Assembly (NCBI RefSeq): GCF_016862635.1 | Contig: NZ_BONI01000051.1 | Location: 1 to 64,000 of the forward strand | DNA from: Catellatospora coxensis | GTDB lineage: Bacteria > Actinomycetota > Actinomycetes > Mycobacteriales > Micromonosporaceae | Direction of reading: 5' to 3' | DNA length: 64,000 nt | In this document: positions 1 through 8,798 of the stretch, piece by piece | How the letters are laid out: each line of letters opens with the position of its first letter | Numbering within the stretch: the stretch's first letter is position 1 | Notes under the pieces: model-generated | The model's input: only the letters and a program-made list of their open reading frames with translations | Database searches by the model: none | What the model was told of the DNA's origin: nothing | Made by a program: the position numbers and the translations under genes

Positions 1-475
1 GACGTTCACGTCGAGCAACTGGAACACCAACCAGAACGTGACCCTGGCCGCGGCCGAGGACTCCGACACCACGAACGGCACCAGGCCGTTCACGGTGGCG
101 TCGTCCGGGCTGACGTCGGTGACGGTCAACGCGACCGAGGCCGACAACGACGGCACCACGACCCAGTCGCTGGTGGTCTCGTCGACCAGCGTCAGCGTGC
201 CCGAGGGCGGCACCTCGAGCTACACGGTGCGCCTGGCCGCGCAGCCGTCGGGCAACGTGACCGTGACCAACACGGCCGGCTCCGGTGACACCAACATCAC
301 CGTGTCGTCGGGTGCGAGCCTGACGTTCACCACGAGCAACTGGAACACCGCTCAGACGGTGACCCTGGCCGCGGCCGAGGACTCCGACAGCACCGCCGGC
401 ACCCGGCCGATCACGGTCGCCTCCAGCGGCCTGACCTCGGTGACGGTCACCGCGACCGAGGCCGACAACGACGGC
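1..475 (+). repeat. Calx-beta-like coding repeats, 321-bp period
   Basis: The DNA from about 1-150 recurs almost base for base from 322, a period of 321 bp or 107 codons. The unit carries a beta-sandwich pattern ending in ATEADND(G). Only one full unit and the tail of another lie in the window, so more copies may lie upstream. Confidence 0.8.
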
Positions 476-1780
476 GGTCCGGTCGGCCCGCGGGCCGACA
501 ACCCGTACGCCAACGCCGGCGTCTACGTGAACCCGCAGTGGCGCTCGAAGGCGCTCGCCGAGCCGGGCGGCAGCCGGATCGCCAACCAGCCCACCGGTGT
601 GTGGTTCGACCGGATCAGCGCGCTGACCGGCAACGGCAGCCCGACCACGGGCACCATGGGCCTGGCCGACCACCTCGACCAGGCGGTCACCCAGGACGCG
701 GCCAACGGCTCCGCGCCGATGGTGATCCAGATCGTCGTCTACAACCTGCCCGGCCGCGACTGCGCCGCACTGGCCTCCAACGGCGAGCTGGGCCCGACCG
801 AGCTGGCCCGGTACAAGTCCGAGTACATCGACGTGATGGCGGGGATCCTGGCCCGCCCGGCGTACGCGAACCTGCGCATCGTCGCGATCATCGAGATCGA
901 CTCGCTGCCGAACCTGGTGACCAACGTCGGCGGCCGCGCGACCGCGACCGCGATGTGCGACACCATGCTGGCCAACCGCGGCTACGTCGACGGCGTCGGC
1001 TACGCGCTGAACAAGCTCGGCGCGATCCCGAACGTCTACAACTACATCGACGCGGCGCACCACGGCTGGGTCGGCTGGGACGACAACTTCGGGGCGACCG
1101 CGAACATGATGTTCACGGCCGCGACCGCGTCCGGCAGCACCGCCGCCAACGTGCACGGCTTCATCACCAACACCGCGAACACCTCGGCGCTGACCGAGCC
1201 GTACGTGGGCTCGGTGACCGAGCAGCTGCGCCAGACCACCTGGATCGACTGGAACCGGTACAACGACGAGCTGACCTTCGCGCAGGCGTTCCGGTCCCGG
1301 CTCATCCAGTCCGGGTTCTCGTCGAGCATCGGCATGCTGATCGACACCTCCCGCAACGGCTGGGGCAGCTGTGTCCAGACGCCGTGCCAGCCGACGCAGG
1401 CCACCCGGCCCACGGCGGCGAGCACGTCGACCGACCCGAACACGTTCGTGAACCAGTCGCGTATCGACCGTCGTATCCACAAGGGCAACTGGTGCAACCA
1501 GGCCGGCGCCGGCCTCGGCGAGCGCCCGCGCTCCGCGCCCGCGACGGGCATCGACGCGTACGTCTGGATCAAGCCGCCGGGCGAGTCCGACGGCTCCAGC
1601 AGCCTGATCCCGAACGACGAGGGCAAGGGCTTCGACCGGATGTGCGACCCGACGTACACGGGCAACGCCCGTAACGGCAACAGCATGTCCGGCGCGCTGC
1701 CCGGCGCCCCCGTGTCGGGGCACTGGTTCTCCGCTCAGTTCCAGCAGCTGATGGCGAACGCGTACCCGCCGTTGAGCTGA
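2..1780 (+). CDS. GH6 exocellulase (cellobiohydrolase), 3' part of gene
   Basis: The gene enters from the left edge, so its start, signal peptide and any N-terminal cellulose-binding module are outside the window. About 155 residues of Calx-beta-like repeats (motifs TSNWNT, AAAEDSD, VPEGGTSSYTVRLAAQPSGN; period about 107 residues) lead into a family-6 glycoside hydrolase of about 420 residues. GH6 marks are VVYNLPGRDCAA (its Asp corresponds to the acid-assisting Asp), IIEIDSLPNLVTN (proton-donor Asp), YIDAAHHGWVGW and the C-terminal WIKPPGESDG. The IEIDSLPNL form resembles bacterial exocellulases of the Cel6B type. Family knowledge: release of cellobiose from cellulose chain ends, outside the cell. 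The protein ends just after the catalytic domain. A strong hairpin follows the stop. Confidence 0.93.
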   Translation, partial: TFTSSNWNTNQNVTLAAAEDSDTTNGTRPFTVASSGLTSVTVNATEADNDGTTTQSLVVSSTSVSVPEGGTSSYTVRLAAQPSGNVTVTNTAGSGDTNITVSSGASLTFTTSNWNTAQTVTLAAAEDSDSTAGTRPITVASSGLTSVTVTATEADNDGGPVGPRADNPYANAGVYVNPQWRSKALAEPGGSRIANQPTGVWFDRISALTGNGSPTTGTMGLADHLDQAVTQDAANGSAPMVIQIVVYNLPGRDCAALASNGELGPTELARYKSEYIDVMAGILARPAYANLRIVAIIEIDSLPNLVTNVGGRATATAMCDTMLANRGYVDGVGYALNKLGAIPNVYNYIDAAHHGWVGWDDNFGATANMMFTAATASGSTAANVHGFITNTANTSALTEPYVGSVTEQLRQTTWIDWNRYNDELTFAQAFRSRLIQSGFSSSIGMLIDTSRNGWGSCVQTPCQPTQATRPTAASTSTDPNTFVNQSRIDRRIHKGNWCNQAGAGLGERPRSAPATGIDAYVWIKPPGESDGSSSLIPNDEGKGFDRMCDPTYTGNARNGNSMSGALPGAPVSGHWFSAQFQQLMANAYPPLS

Positions 1781-1792
1781 CCGCTACCGAGC

Positions 1793-1834
1793 GACGGTCC
1801 CGCATCCGCGTGGGTGCTCAGGATCGGGACCGTC
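1793..1834 (+). terminator. Terminator of the GH6 gene
   Basis: A perfect 10-bp inverted repeat (gacggtcccg / cgggaccgtc) with a 22-nt loop starts 12 nt after the cellulase stop. There is no T tract, as is common in actinobacteria. Confidence 0.65.
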
Positions 1835-2046
1835 CTCGCGCCGGCCGAGGTCCGCCGTTCTGGCTGCCCCGGCCGGCGGGAACCCCGCCGGCCGGGCGCA
1901 CCGGCGCGGCGGGTCTGTAGGGAGTGCCGCTGGGGCGGAAACTTGGGCCCCGCCGGCAGCGGCACGGCCGCCGGCGTCGTGAGAGCGACGCCGGCGGTCC
2001 GCGCTTTTCGCCCCGGTACGCCGCGAATCTTTTTCCGCGAAACCGC

Positions 2047-2072
2047 GTTTAGCCGCGCACCCGGTGGGGTAA
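2047..2072 (+). promoter_or_regulatory. Candidate sigma-B-type stress promoter
   Basis: GTTT at 2047-2050 and GGGTAA at 2067-2072 are separated by 16 nt. This fits the GTTT-N15/16-GGGTA pattern of actinobacterial general-stress sigma factors. It lies 92 nt before the start of an RsbA-type stress regulator, which is a sensible target. The rest of 1835-2163 shows no gene. Confidence 0.45.
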
Positions 2073-2163
2073 CGCCCCCGCTATGGCATGGCAAGAGGTG
2101 CCCCCATGGTTCGTGCCCCGCGCCGGCACGCCCATCGCACCACCGCTCCCGGCCGCGTGACGC

Positions 2164-3072
2164 ATGTCCGAACCTGCACCACGCGAGCACGTCGGCTTCC
2201 CCTACCGCGGGGTCGCCGAGTACGTCAGCGGCACGCTGGCCTTCATCCACACCGCCCTCGACGCCGGGCACCCGGTGCTGGTCGCCGTGCCCAGCGCGAA
2301 GCTGGAGATCCTGCGGGACTGCCTCGGCTCGCACGCCGAGCGGGTGCGTTTCACCGACCTGACCGTCGCCGGCCGCAACCCCGGCCGCATCCTGCCCGGG
2401 GTGCTGCTGGCCTTCGCCGACGAGTTCCCCGGCCGCCGCACGGCGATCGTCGCCGAGCCGCTGTGGCCGGGCCGCAGCGCGCTGGAGTATCCGGCCTGCG
2501 TCGCGCACGAGGCGATGGTCAACCTCGCGTTCGCCGGGCGCGACGTGGCGCTGCTGTGCCCGTGCGACGCGGCCAATCTGGACCCGCACATGGTCTCCGA
2601 CGCCCACCGCACCCACCCCGAGCTGCTGCTGCGCGGCGAGCGCCGGCCGAGCCCCGCCTACGGCGACCCGCGCCAGACGGCGGCCTCGCTGCATCCGCCG
2701 CTGCCCGCTCCCCCGCCGCACGCGGCGACGATGCGGTACGACGCCGTGCACGACCTGGCCGGGCTGCGCTCCTTCGTGACCGGGCACGCGGCCACCGCCG
2801 GGCTGAAGCCGGAACGGCGCGACCTGCTCGCCGACCTGATCGCGGAACTGGCCGCCGGCACCCTCGCCCGCACCGACGGACCCGGCGCGGTGAGCGTCTG
2901 GCCCGAACACGACCTCGTGGTGTGCCAGCTGCGCGACCACGGCCAGCTCACCGACCCGCTGGCCGCCCCCGGGGACGCCCTGCTGACCGCCCACCTGCAC
3001 TGCGACCTGGTACGCGTACACGCCCGCCCCGGCACGACCACCATCCGCCTGCACATGACCGCCCACGAGTGA
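2164..3072 (+). CDS. MEDS-domain / RsbA-type anti-sigma regulatory protein
   Basis: This 302-residue protein has an N-terminal MEDS (DcmR-like sensory) domain of about 180 residues, opening HVGFPYRGVAEYVSGTLAFI, with pieces such as VLVAVPSAKLEIL and AEPLWPGRSALEYPACVAHEAMVN. The C-terminal half resembles the degenerate histidine-kinase-like ATPase fold of RsbA/RsbW relatives. In actinobacteria such proteins act in partner-switching control of stress sigma factors; that role is inferred. A sigma-B-like promoter lies upstream. The gene stands alone and converges on the LacI gene. ATG at 2164 was chosen because homologous sequence begins within ten residues. Confidence 0.75.
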   Translation: MSEPAPREHVGFPYRGVAEYVSGTLAFIHTALDAGHPVLVAVPSAKLEILRDCLGSHAERVRFTDLTVAGRNPGRILPGVLLAFADEFPGRRTAIVAEPLWPGRSALEYPACVAHEAMVNLAFAGRDVALLCPCDAANLDPHMVSDAHRTHPELLLRGERRPSPAYGDPRQTAASLHPPLPAPPPHAATMRYDAVHDLAGLRSFVTGHAATAGLKPERRDLLADLIAELAAGTLARTDGPGAVSVWPEHDLVVCQLRDHGQLTDPLAAPGDALLTAHLHCDLVRVHARPGTTTIRLHMTAHE

Positions 3073-3142
3073 CCCGCCACCCACGCCGCGCCTTTGTCGA
3101 AATCGGGCGGGCGGGACGGGCTGGGTGGAGGTCAGGTGGAGG

Positions 3143-4174
3143 TCAGGCGGAGTCGCGGATGACGAGTTCGGTGGGCAGGACGGTGGCGAACTCGCCGGGC
3201 GGGTCCCCCGCGGCGGCCGAGAGCAGGCTCCGCACGCAGGTGGCGCCCATCAGCTCGACCGGCTGGCGCACCGTGGTCAGCGCCGGGCGCACCTGGGCGG
3301 CCAGCGCGTGGTCGTCGAACCCGACCACGGCGACGTCGTCGGGGATGCGCCGGCCGGCCTGGCGCAGGTAGCGCACCGCGCCCGCGGCCATCACGTCGGA
3401 GGCGGCGAACACCGCGTCGAGCTGCGGCCGCTGTTCGAGCAGCCGCTGCATGGCGTGCGCGGCCGAGGCCTGGCTCCAGTCCCCGTACGCGACGGGCAGG
3501 TCGGTCAGCCCCGATGCCTGGAGCGCGTCGCGGTATCCGGCCAGCCGGTCCGCCCCGGGGCCGGTGTCCGGCGGCGCGGCGATGTGCCCGATCGACCGGT
3601 ACCCCTTGCCCAGCAGGTGCTCGACCGCCGCCCGCGCGCCGCCGCGGTTGTCGGCGTCCACGTAGGGCAGCTGGTAGGGGTGCAGCGGCCGGCCGACCAC
3701 GGTGATCGGCAGCCCGAGCGCGGCCAGCGAGCCGGACAGCGGCAGCGGGCCGTGATCCGACACGATGATCACTCCGGCCACGTTGCCGGCCCGCAGGTAG
3801 CGCCCGACGGTCTCGGCCAGCGTGCCGGACACGTTCGTCACCAGCAGCGGCAGGTCGTAGCGGGCCAGCTCGGTCTCCACCGCGCCCAGGAAGCGGGCGA
3901 AGAACGGCTCGGTGAACACCAGCCGGTGCCCGGCGTGCACCACCGCCGCGACGGCCCGCGCCCCGGCGGACGAGCGCCCCCAGGCGGCGCGCCGGCGGCG
4001 GTAGCCGAGCCGGCTCGCCGCGTCGCAGACCCGCTGGTACGCCTCGGCGCTGACCTGGCTGGAGTTGTTGAGCACCCGCGAGGCGGTCGCGATGGAGACC
4101 CCGGCCGCGCGGGCCACCTCGGCCAGCGTGGCCGGCCCGCCCGAGTGCGGCGTGGAAGCGCTCCCGTCCGTCAT
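3143..4174 (-). CDS. LacI family transcriptional regulator
   Basis: This 343-residue protein has the LacI plan. An N-terminal helix-turn-helix and hinge helix occupy about residues 14-65 (ATLAEVARAAGVSIATASRV, then LNNSSQVSAEAYQRV). A periplasmic-binding-protein-like effector domain follows (GVIIVSDHGPLPLSG, AVFAASDVMAAGAVRYLRQ, DVAVVGFDDHALAAQVRPAL). Such proteins repress sugar-use genes and are released by a sugar ligand. The cellulase at the left edge and a CelR-like palindrome within codons 3-7 make control of polysaccharide breakdown plausible. A TATGGT -10 box sits 6 nt before the ATG, so the mRNA may be leaderless. Confidence 0.92.
   Translation of the reverse strand: MTDGSASTPHSGGPATLAEVARAAGVSIATASRVLNNSSQVSAEAYQRVCDAASRLGYRRRRAAWGRSSAGARAVAAVVHAGHRLVFTEPFFARFLGAVETELARYDLPLLVTNVSGTLAETVGRYLRAGNVAGVIIVSDHGPLPLSGSLAALGLPITVVGRPLHPYQLPYVDADNRGGARAAVEHLLGKGYRSIGHIAAPPDTGPGADRLAGYRDALQASGLTDLPVAYGDWSQASAAHAMQRLLEQRPQLDAVFAASDVMAAGAVRYLRQAGRRIPDDVAVVGFDDHALAAQVRPALTTVRQPVELMGATCVRSLLSAAAGDPPGEFATVLPTELVIRDSA
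4153..4166 (-). promoter_or_regulatory. Candidate CelR-like operator in the start of the LacI gene
   Basis: tggaagcgctcccg matches 12 of 14 positions of the TGGGAGCGCTCCCA operator known for the cellulase repressor CelR of Thermobifida. It lies within the first codons of the regulator gene, close to its probable leaderless start, where it could act in autoregulation. A chance match in coding sequence is possible. Confidence 0.3.
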
Positions 4175-4180
4175 TGGTGC

Positions 4181-4186
4181 ACCATA
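4181..4186 (-). promoter_or_regulatory. -10 box of the LacI gene (leaderless)
   Basis: On the minus strand TATGGT is followed by 6 nt and then the ATG, matching the TAnnnT spacing of leaderless actinobacterial transcripts. Confidence 0.45.
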
Positions 4187-4253
4187 ACCCGCAGTTCCGG
4201 GCGGCGGTAGGGTTCCCGCGGGCCATCGTCGGCAGTGGCCGGACGCGGCCGGC

Positions 4254-4754
4254 TCAGCCCGCGTAGACCAGGTCCATCGTGTCGGTGTGCCCGGGCCAGC
4301 TCAGGTACAGCCGCCAGCAGCCCGCCTGCGGCAGGTCGATGATGGACGGTCCCGGGCCGCCCGCGACCTCGCGGAGCACCGGCTCGCCCGTGCCCTCCAG
4401 CCGCGCCTTGATCGTCAGCGTGCCCGTCTCGTACTTCTCCCGGCCCACCCACAGGATCTTGTTGCTCGCGCCGTCCTTGCGGTCGTAGGTCAGCGGGTGC
4501 CCGAACAGCACGGCGGCGATCTCACCCTGCACACCGAGCACGTGCACGGCCCGCGCGTCCCCGCTGAACCCGGCACGCGCCCACTCCGGCAGCGGCCCGT
4601 TCTCGACCTTGGTGGCGGAGCAGCCCGGCGCGAGCGAGGGGGCTGCCGGCGACGGGCTCGGCGCGGCGGACGGCGAACTCTGCTCCGTGCACCCGGCGGC
4701 GAGCACGGCGCAGGCGGCCAGCACGGCGGCGGAACGCCTCAACAAAACGGTCAT
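4254..4754 (-). CDS. Small secreted lipoprotein of unknown function
   Basis: This 166-residue protein opens with a type-II signal peptide (RRSAAVLAACAVLAAGC, lipobox LAAGC, lipidated Cys near residue 22). A Ser/Pro/Ala linker and a domain of about 120 residues containing WVGREKYETGTLTIKARLEG and GCWRLYLSWPGHTDTM follow. No family was recognised. The Gly-Cys-Trp-Arg-Leu pattern near the end is typical of secreted beta-sandwich domains of actinobacteria. GGGAG lies 6 nt before the ATG. It is divergent from the MFS gene. Confidence 0.75.
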   Translation of the reverse strand: MTVLLRRSAAVLAACAVLAAGCTEQSSPSAAPSPSPAAPSLAPGCSATKVENGPLPEWARAGFSGDARAVHVLGVQGEIAAVLFGHPLTYDRKDGASNKILWVGREKYETGTLTIKARLEGTGEPVLREVAGGPGPSIIDLPQAGCWRLYLSWPGHTDTMDLVYAG

Positions 4755-4835
4755 GGAAGTCTCCCGGGTCCGGGGCGGCGGTCACCGGGACGAGTCACGA
4801 CACCCCCGCACGGTTCCGGCACGACTCTGCCCACC

Positions 4836-4866
4836 TTGACCTCAAGCCCGGTTTAACTGGCAGGCT
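4836..4866 (+). promoter_or_regulatory. MerR-type promoter of the MFS gene
   Basis: TTGACC (4836-4841) and CAGGCT (4861-4866) are spaced by 19 nt, longer than the usual 17. The spacer holds an imperfect dyad (cctcaagc ... ggtttaac). Nineteen-bp spacers with a central dyad are the mark of promoters activated by MerR-family proteins. No merR gene is adjacent. Confidence 0.45.
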
Positions 4867-4872
4867 GTGCCG

Positions 4873-6132
4873 ATGCGTGTGACGAAACGCCTGGTCCCGG
4901 TCGCCTACCGGGACGTACTGCGGGTGACCGGGTTCCGCCGGCTGCTGTCCGGCGAGGCCGTCTCCTACCTCGGCGACGGCCTGAGCGTGGTCACCATCTC
5001 GCTGCTCGCCATCCGCATCGCCGCCCCGGAGCAGGCGGCGCTGGTCGTCGGCGCGGCCGTCGCCGCGTACACGCTGCCCGCCGCGCTCGGCGCGCTGGCG
5101 CTGGCCCCCTGGCTGCGCCGGGTCGACGCCCGCACCCTGGTCACCGCCAACGCGCTGCTGCGGGCCGGCGGGCTGGGCGCGGCCGCCGTGCTGCACCTGC
5201 TCGGGCTGCTGTCCCCCGCGGGGTACGTCGCCCTGCTGGCGGTGTCGTCCCTGCTCGTCGCGTGGGGCTCGGCCGGCACCTACACCCTGGTCAGCCGGCT
5301 CGTGCCGGACGAGCACCGGCTGCCCGCCAACACCCTGCTCGGCACCAGCCAGACCACCGCCATCATCGTCGGGCCGCCGCTGGCCGGGCTCCTGGTCGCC
5401 GCCACCGGCCCCGGCGTCGCCCTCGTCATCGACGCGCTGACCTACCTCGTACTGGCCGCGCAGCTGCGCCGCATCCCCGCCGCGGCCGCGCCCGCCGAGC
5501 CCGACGCCGCGGGCACCACCGGCGGCTTCCGCCTGCTGGCCCGGCGGCCCGAGCTGCTCGGCCTGCTCGCCCTCACCGCGGTCTTCTTCTTCCTGTACGG
5601 CCCCGTCGAGGTGGCGCTACCGCTGTTCATCGTCGACACGCTGGGCCGCTCGGCGGGTTTCCTCGGCGTCTACTGGGCCGTGTTCGGGGTCGGCGCGCTG
5701 CTCGGCGGCCTGCTCGCGGGCGCGCTGCGGCGGGTGGCGCCGTGGCCGTTCACCATCGCGGTCATCGCGGGCTGGGGTGCGGCCCTGCTGCCGTTCGGCT
5801 TCACCACCTCGACCTGGATCACCCTGGTCGGGCTGGCCGCCGGCGGGCTCATCTACGGCCCGTTCCCCGCGTTCAACATCACCCTGTTCCAGTCGGCGGC
5901 CGGACCCGCCGACCTGCCCGCGGTGCTGGCCGCCCGGGGTTCGATCACCGTGGCGGCGGCCCCGATCGGGGCCGCGTTCGGCGGGCCGCTGGTGCACTGG
6001 CTCGGGCCGGGCGGCACGCTGCTGGCCTCGGGCGCGGCCACGGTCGCGCTGGCCGTGGTCGCGGGCGGCCTGCGCCTGGCGGGCACAGCCCGGCGGCGGG
6101 CCGTGCCGGTGCCCGCCGCGACCGCCGGCTGA
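4873..6132 (+). CDS. MFS transporter, multidrug-efflux type
   Basis: This protein of about 419 residues has roughly 12 hydrophobic segments, beginning RDVLRVTGFRRLLSGEAVSY and with the conserved loop SRLVPDEHRLPANTLLGTSQ, as in the MefE / enterobactin-exporter-like branch of the major facilitator superfamily. It sits in the cell membrane and probably exports a small molecule by proton antiport; the substrate is unknown. ATG at 4873 is preferred over GTG at 4867 because it lies 6 nt after the CAGGCT -10 box, the usual leaderless distance. The MerR-type promoter suggests drug-inducible expression. Confidence 0.85.
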   Translation: MRVTKRLVPVAYRDVLRVTGFRRLLSGEAVSYLGDGLSVVTISLLAIRIAAPEQAALVVGAAVAAYTLPAALGALALAPWLRRVDARTLVTANALLRAGGLGAAAVLHLLGLLSPAGYVALLAVSSLLVAWGSAGTYTLVSRLVPDEHRLPANTLLGTSQTTAIIVGPPLAGLLVAATGPGVALVIDALTYLVLAAQLRRIPAAAAPAEPDAAGTTGGFRLLARRPELLGLLALTAVFFFLYGPVEVALPLFIVDTLGRSAGFLGVYWAVFGVGALLGGLLAGALRRVAPWPFTIAVIAGWGAALLPFGFTTSTWITLVGLAAGGLIYGPFPAFNITLFQSAAGPADLPAVLAARGSITVAAAPIGAAFGGPLVHWLGPGGTLLASGAATVALAVVAGGLRLAGTARRRAVPVPAATAG

Positions 6133-6206
6133 CACGGTCCGCCGCTCGGCGCGGGATTTTCCGGGAACAGGCCGTATGCGGCACGGCGACGGATCAGAGT
6201 CGAATC

Positions 6207-6506
6207 ATGGAGAACCAAGCCTGGCTGCAGATGCAGCAAGCACTGCGCGACATAGACTTTCCGGCTGATAAGCACGCAATCTTCGCACACGTCATCGAAT
6301 ACACCAGTGACGGCGACGTGCTGAAGCTCGCCCGGACCCTGCCGCCCGAGGTCTACCGGAACATGTCCGAGGTGCGCAGCTCCGTCCGGCTCGACCCGTC
6401 GGTCGAGGAGGGCACCACGGTCACGCAGAAGGCGGCGCAGGCGCGCTCGCACAACAAGAAGGTCGCCTCGTACCTGCGCGAGGTCCCGAACACCGAGCTC
6501 AGCTGA
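6207..6506 (+). CDS. DUF2795 protein
   Basis: This 99-residue soluble protein contains a DUF2795 unit at about residues 8-55 (LRDIDFPADKHAIFAHVIEY, then LARTLPPEVYRNMSEV). The charged tail includes RLDPSVEEGTTVTQKAAQ. The family is small, common in actinobacteria and of unknown function. It is probably monocistronic, 74 nt after the MFS gene and followed by a hairpin. No strong ribosome-binding site precedes the ATG at 6207; the start is set by the onset of family similarity. Confidence 0.75.
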   Translation: MENQAWLQMQQALRDIDFPADKHAIFAHVIEYTSDGDVLKLARTLPPEVYRNMSEVRSSVRLDPSVEEGTTVTQKAAQARSHNKKVASYLREVPNTELS

Positions 6507-6513
6507 CCGGTGG

Positions 6514-6541
6514 GGCCGGGACGGGCGAACCCGCCCCGGCC
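6514..6541. terminator. Bidirectional terminator
   Basis: ggccggg-a-cggg / cccg-c-cccggcc forms an 11-bp stem with one mismatch and a cgaa loop, between two convergent genes. Confidence 0.6.
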
Positions 6542-6547
6542 GAGCCG

Positions 6548-8581
6548 TCATCGGGTGACGTTCACCGTCAGGGTGCCCGTCGCGGGGATGCTCACCGAGG
6601 TGGCGGTGGCGAAGTCGGCGCCGCCGTACCAGAAGTCCTCCTCGCTGCCCCAGATCTTGAAGCGCACCTTCTGCGGGCCGAGCACCAGCATCTCGCAGGT
6701 CATGGCCGGCCAGGCGCCGCAGCGGCCGCTGGTCTCACCGGTCGCCGCATGGTAGGCCACGAACGCGCCGCTCTGCGGCGAGTTGACCGTGACCTTGGTG
6801 CCCTTGAGCAGCTGGATGTCGTACACGACGGTCTTGCCCGCGCGCACCTTGACTTTCGTCGCGCCCGAGCGGCCGCCCGAGTTGCCGCTCCACTGCGGGG
6901 CGTGGTCGGCGGCGTAGAAGTGCAGCGGCCACAGGTACGGCCCGAGGAAGTCCACGGTGTAGGCGCCGTCGGCGGCGGCCGGGAAGGTGATGCCGCCGTC
7001 GCCGCTGTGGTAGTGGAAGTTGCCGAAGCTGACGTAGGCGTTCTTGGCCGGCGTGCCGTCGGCGGCACGGATCGTGCCCGTGAGCACACCCCGCCGGTCC
7101 AGCTTGACGGTCGGCGCGGCGACGGTCTGCCCGGCCACGGCGGTGATGACCGCGGCCAGCGTCTGGGTGCCGGTGCCGCCGTCGGCGGTGACCCACTGCG
7201 CGCCGTACGGCGACGTGTCCTGCGTGTACCGCGGCGCGTAGGCGAACAGCTGGTAGGCGCCGGCCCGCAGCCCGTCGATGGACACCTTGCCCTCGCTGTC
7301 GCTCCGCGAGCAGCCTTCCCCGAGGTACAGGTCGGTCGGCACGACCGGCTGCACGCAGAAGCCCGCGACGGGCGCTCCGGTGCGCGCGTCGACGACCGTC
7401 GTGGTGACCGTCGCGACCGGCGTGAGCGCCACCACCGCCTCGGTGGTGGCCCCGTCGGTGACCGTCACCGTGGCGTGCCCGCCGAGGTAGCCGTCCGCAC
7501 TCACGAACACGTGCTGCTGGCCGACGGTGACACCGGCGAGCGTGGCCTGACCGTCGGTGCCGCTCGTGTTGACCATTCCGGCCTCGGCGTAGAACGCGGG
7601 GATCGGCGCACCGGTCAGCGCGTCGGTGACGGTGAAGTGCACCGTCCCGGTCGGCAGCAGGGTGTCGTCGACCCGGGTGACCGCGTCCGCGGTGACCGCG
7701 AACTCGGTCGCGTCAGCGCTGTCGATCTTGCCGTAGGCGTGCTGGCTGAACTGCCGTTCCCAGCTGTGGAACGCGACCGTGTAGTCGTCGCTGACGAACA
7801 CGTCGTCGATGCGGTAGTCGCCCGCGCCGTCGGTCGTCGCGGAGTAGGACGGACCGGACTGGCTGGACACCTGCACCTGCACGTCGCCGATGCCCGTGCC
7901 GTCGCGGTCGGTGAACCGGCCCGCGATCGAGCCGGTGGGCAGCTTCGTGTCGTCCACGGTCACGGTCTGGCCGACGGCCACCGGGTACACGACGGCGCCG
8001 TCGTAGCCGATCGCACCGGGGGCGTACTGGTAGACGCCGGACGCGATCTCGAAACTCAGCCGGTAGGAGCCGGGCAGCACCCGCAGCGTGTAGTGGCCGT
8101 CGGCATCGGCGTAGCCGCTCGCGCCCTCGCCGTCGGCGCTGTCGGCCCGCACGGAGACGGCCATGCCGTTGCCCGCGCGGTCCCGGAACGTGCCGGTGAT
8201 GGTGCCGGTCGGCAGCAGCGCGTCGTCGACGGTCGCCTGACCGCCGGCGGGCACCGTGATCAGCGCCGCCGAGGTGTAGTTCACCTGGCCGAACGCATAC
8301 TGGCCCGGGCGCCCGTCCACATCGAACCGGACCCGGTACGCGCCGGCCGGCAGGTCGGTGAGCTGGTAGTGGCCGCCGGCGTCGGTGCTGGCGTAGCCCC
8401 AGCCGTCGCCGTCCACCGCGGTGGCCTGGACGGACGCGCCGTTGACGGGCTGCCCGCCGTCGGTGAGCTGCCCGACGATGCTTCCGGTGTCGGCGGCCTG
8501 GGCCGGCGCGGCCAGCCCCAGGGTGCCGATGGCGAGCGCGAGGGCGAGCACGCCCAGTCGTCTCGCTGAGGTTTTCAACAT
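6548..8581 (-). CDS. Secreted protein with tandem carboxypeptidase-regulatory-like domains
   Basis: This 677-residue protein starts with a Sec signal peptide (LGVLALALAIGTLGLAAPAQA, cleaved near residue 27). Tandem CarboxypepD_reg/CnaB-like beta-sandwich units of about 80-90 residues follow, recognisable by GSIVGQLTDGGQPVNGASV, GTITGTFRDRAGNGMAVSV and GSIAGRFTDRDGTGIGDVQV, each with a TDAGGHYQL-type turn. It has no catalytic motif, sortase signal or membrane anchor, so it is probably an extracellular structural or adhesive protein. GAGG lies 5 nt before ATG 8581, and the signal peptide begins there, so upstream in-frame codons are excluded. Confidence 0.82.
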   Translation of the reverse strand: MLKTSARRLGVLALALAIGTLGLAAPAQAADTGSIVGQLTDGGQPVNGASVQATAVDGDGWGYASTDAGGHYQLTDLPAGAYRVRFDVDGRPGQYAFGQVNYTSAALITVPAGGQATVDDALLPTGTITGTFRDRAGNGMAVSVRADSADGEGASGYADADGHYTLRVLPGSYRLSFEIASGVYQYAPGAIGYDGAVVYPVAVGQTVTVDDTKLPTGSIAGRFTDRDGTGIGDVQVQVSSQSGPSYSATTDGAGDYRIDDVFVSDDYTVAFHSWERQFSQHAYGKIDSADATEFAVTADAVTRVDDTLLPTGTVHFTVTDALTGAPIPAFYAEAGMVNTSGTDGQATLAGVTVGQQHVFVSADGYLGGHATVTVTDGATTEAVVALTPVATVTTTVVDARTGAPVAGFCVQPVVPTDLYLGEGCSRSDSEGKVSIDGLRAGAYQLFAYAPRYTQDTSPYGAQWVTADGGTGTQTLAAVITAVAGQTVAAPTVKLDRRGVLTGTIRAADGTPAKNAYVSFGNFHYHSGDGGITFPAAADGAYTVDFLGPYLWPLHFYAADHAPQWSGNSGGRSGATKVKVRAGKTVVYDIQLLKGTKVTVNSPQSGAFVAYHAATGETSGRCGAWPAMTCEMLVLGPQKVRFKIWGSEEDFWYGGADFATATSVSIPATGTLTVNVTR

Positions 8582-8798
8582 GACGTCCTCGAGGGGTACG
8601 CGAAGCGTCGCCGCGATTCGCAGTGATGGAGCCGCCCCGTGATCAAATGCGGCGTATGCGATTGTCCACCATGGACGCATTCCATGCGCGCCCCCCGAAC
8701 GTCGCCGAGCACCACCCGAACGACCATCCGCGCAGCTCGTAGCACTGCCACCGGCAGCCGATCCCGGCACCCGGCAGACGGGCCGGGTGGCGGCTCGC

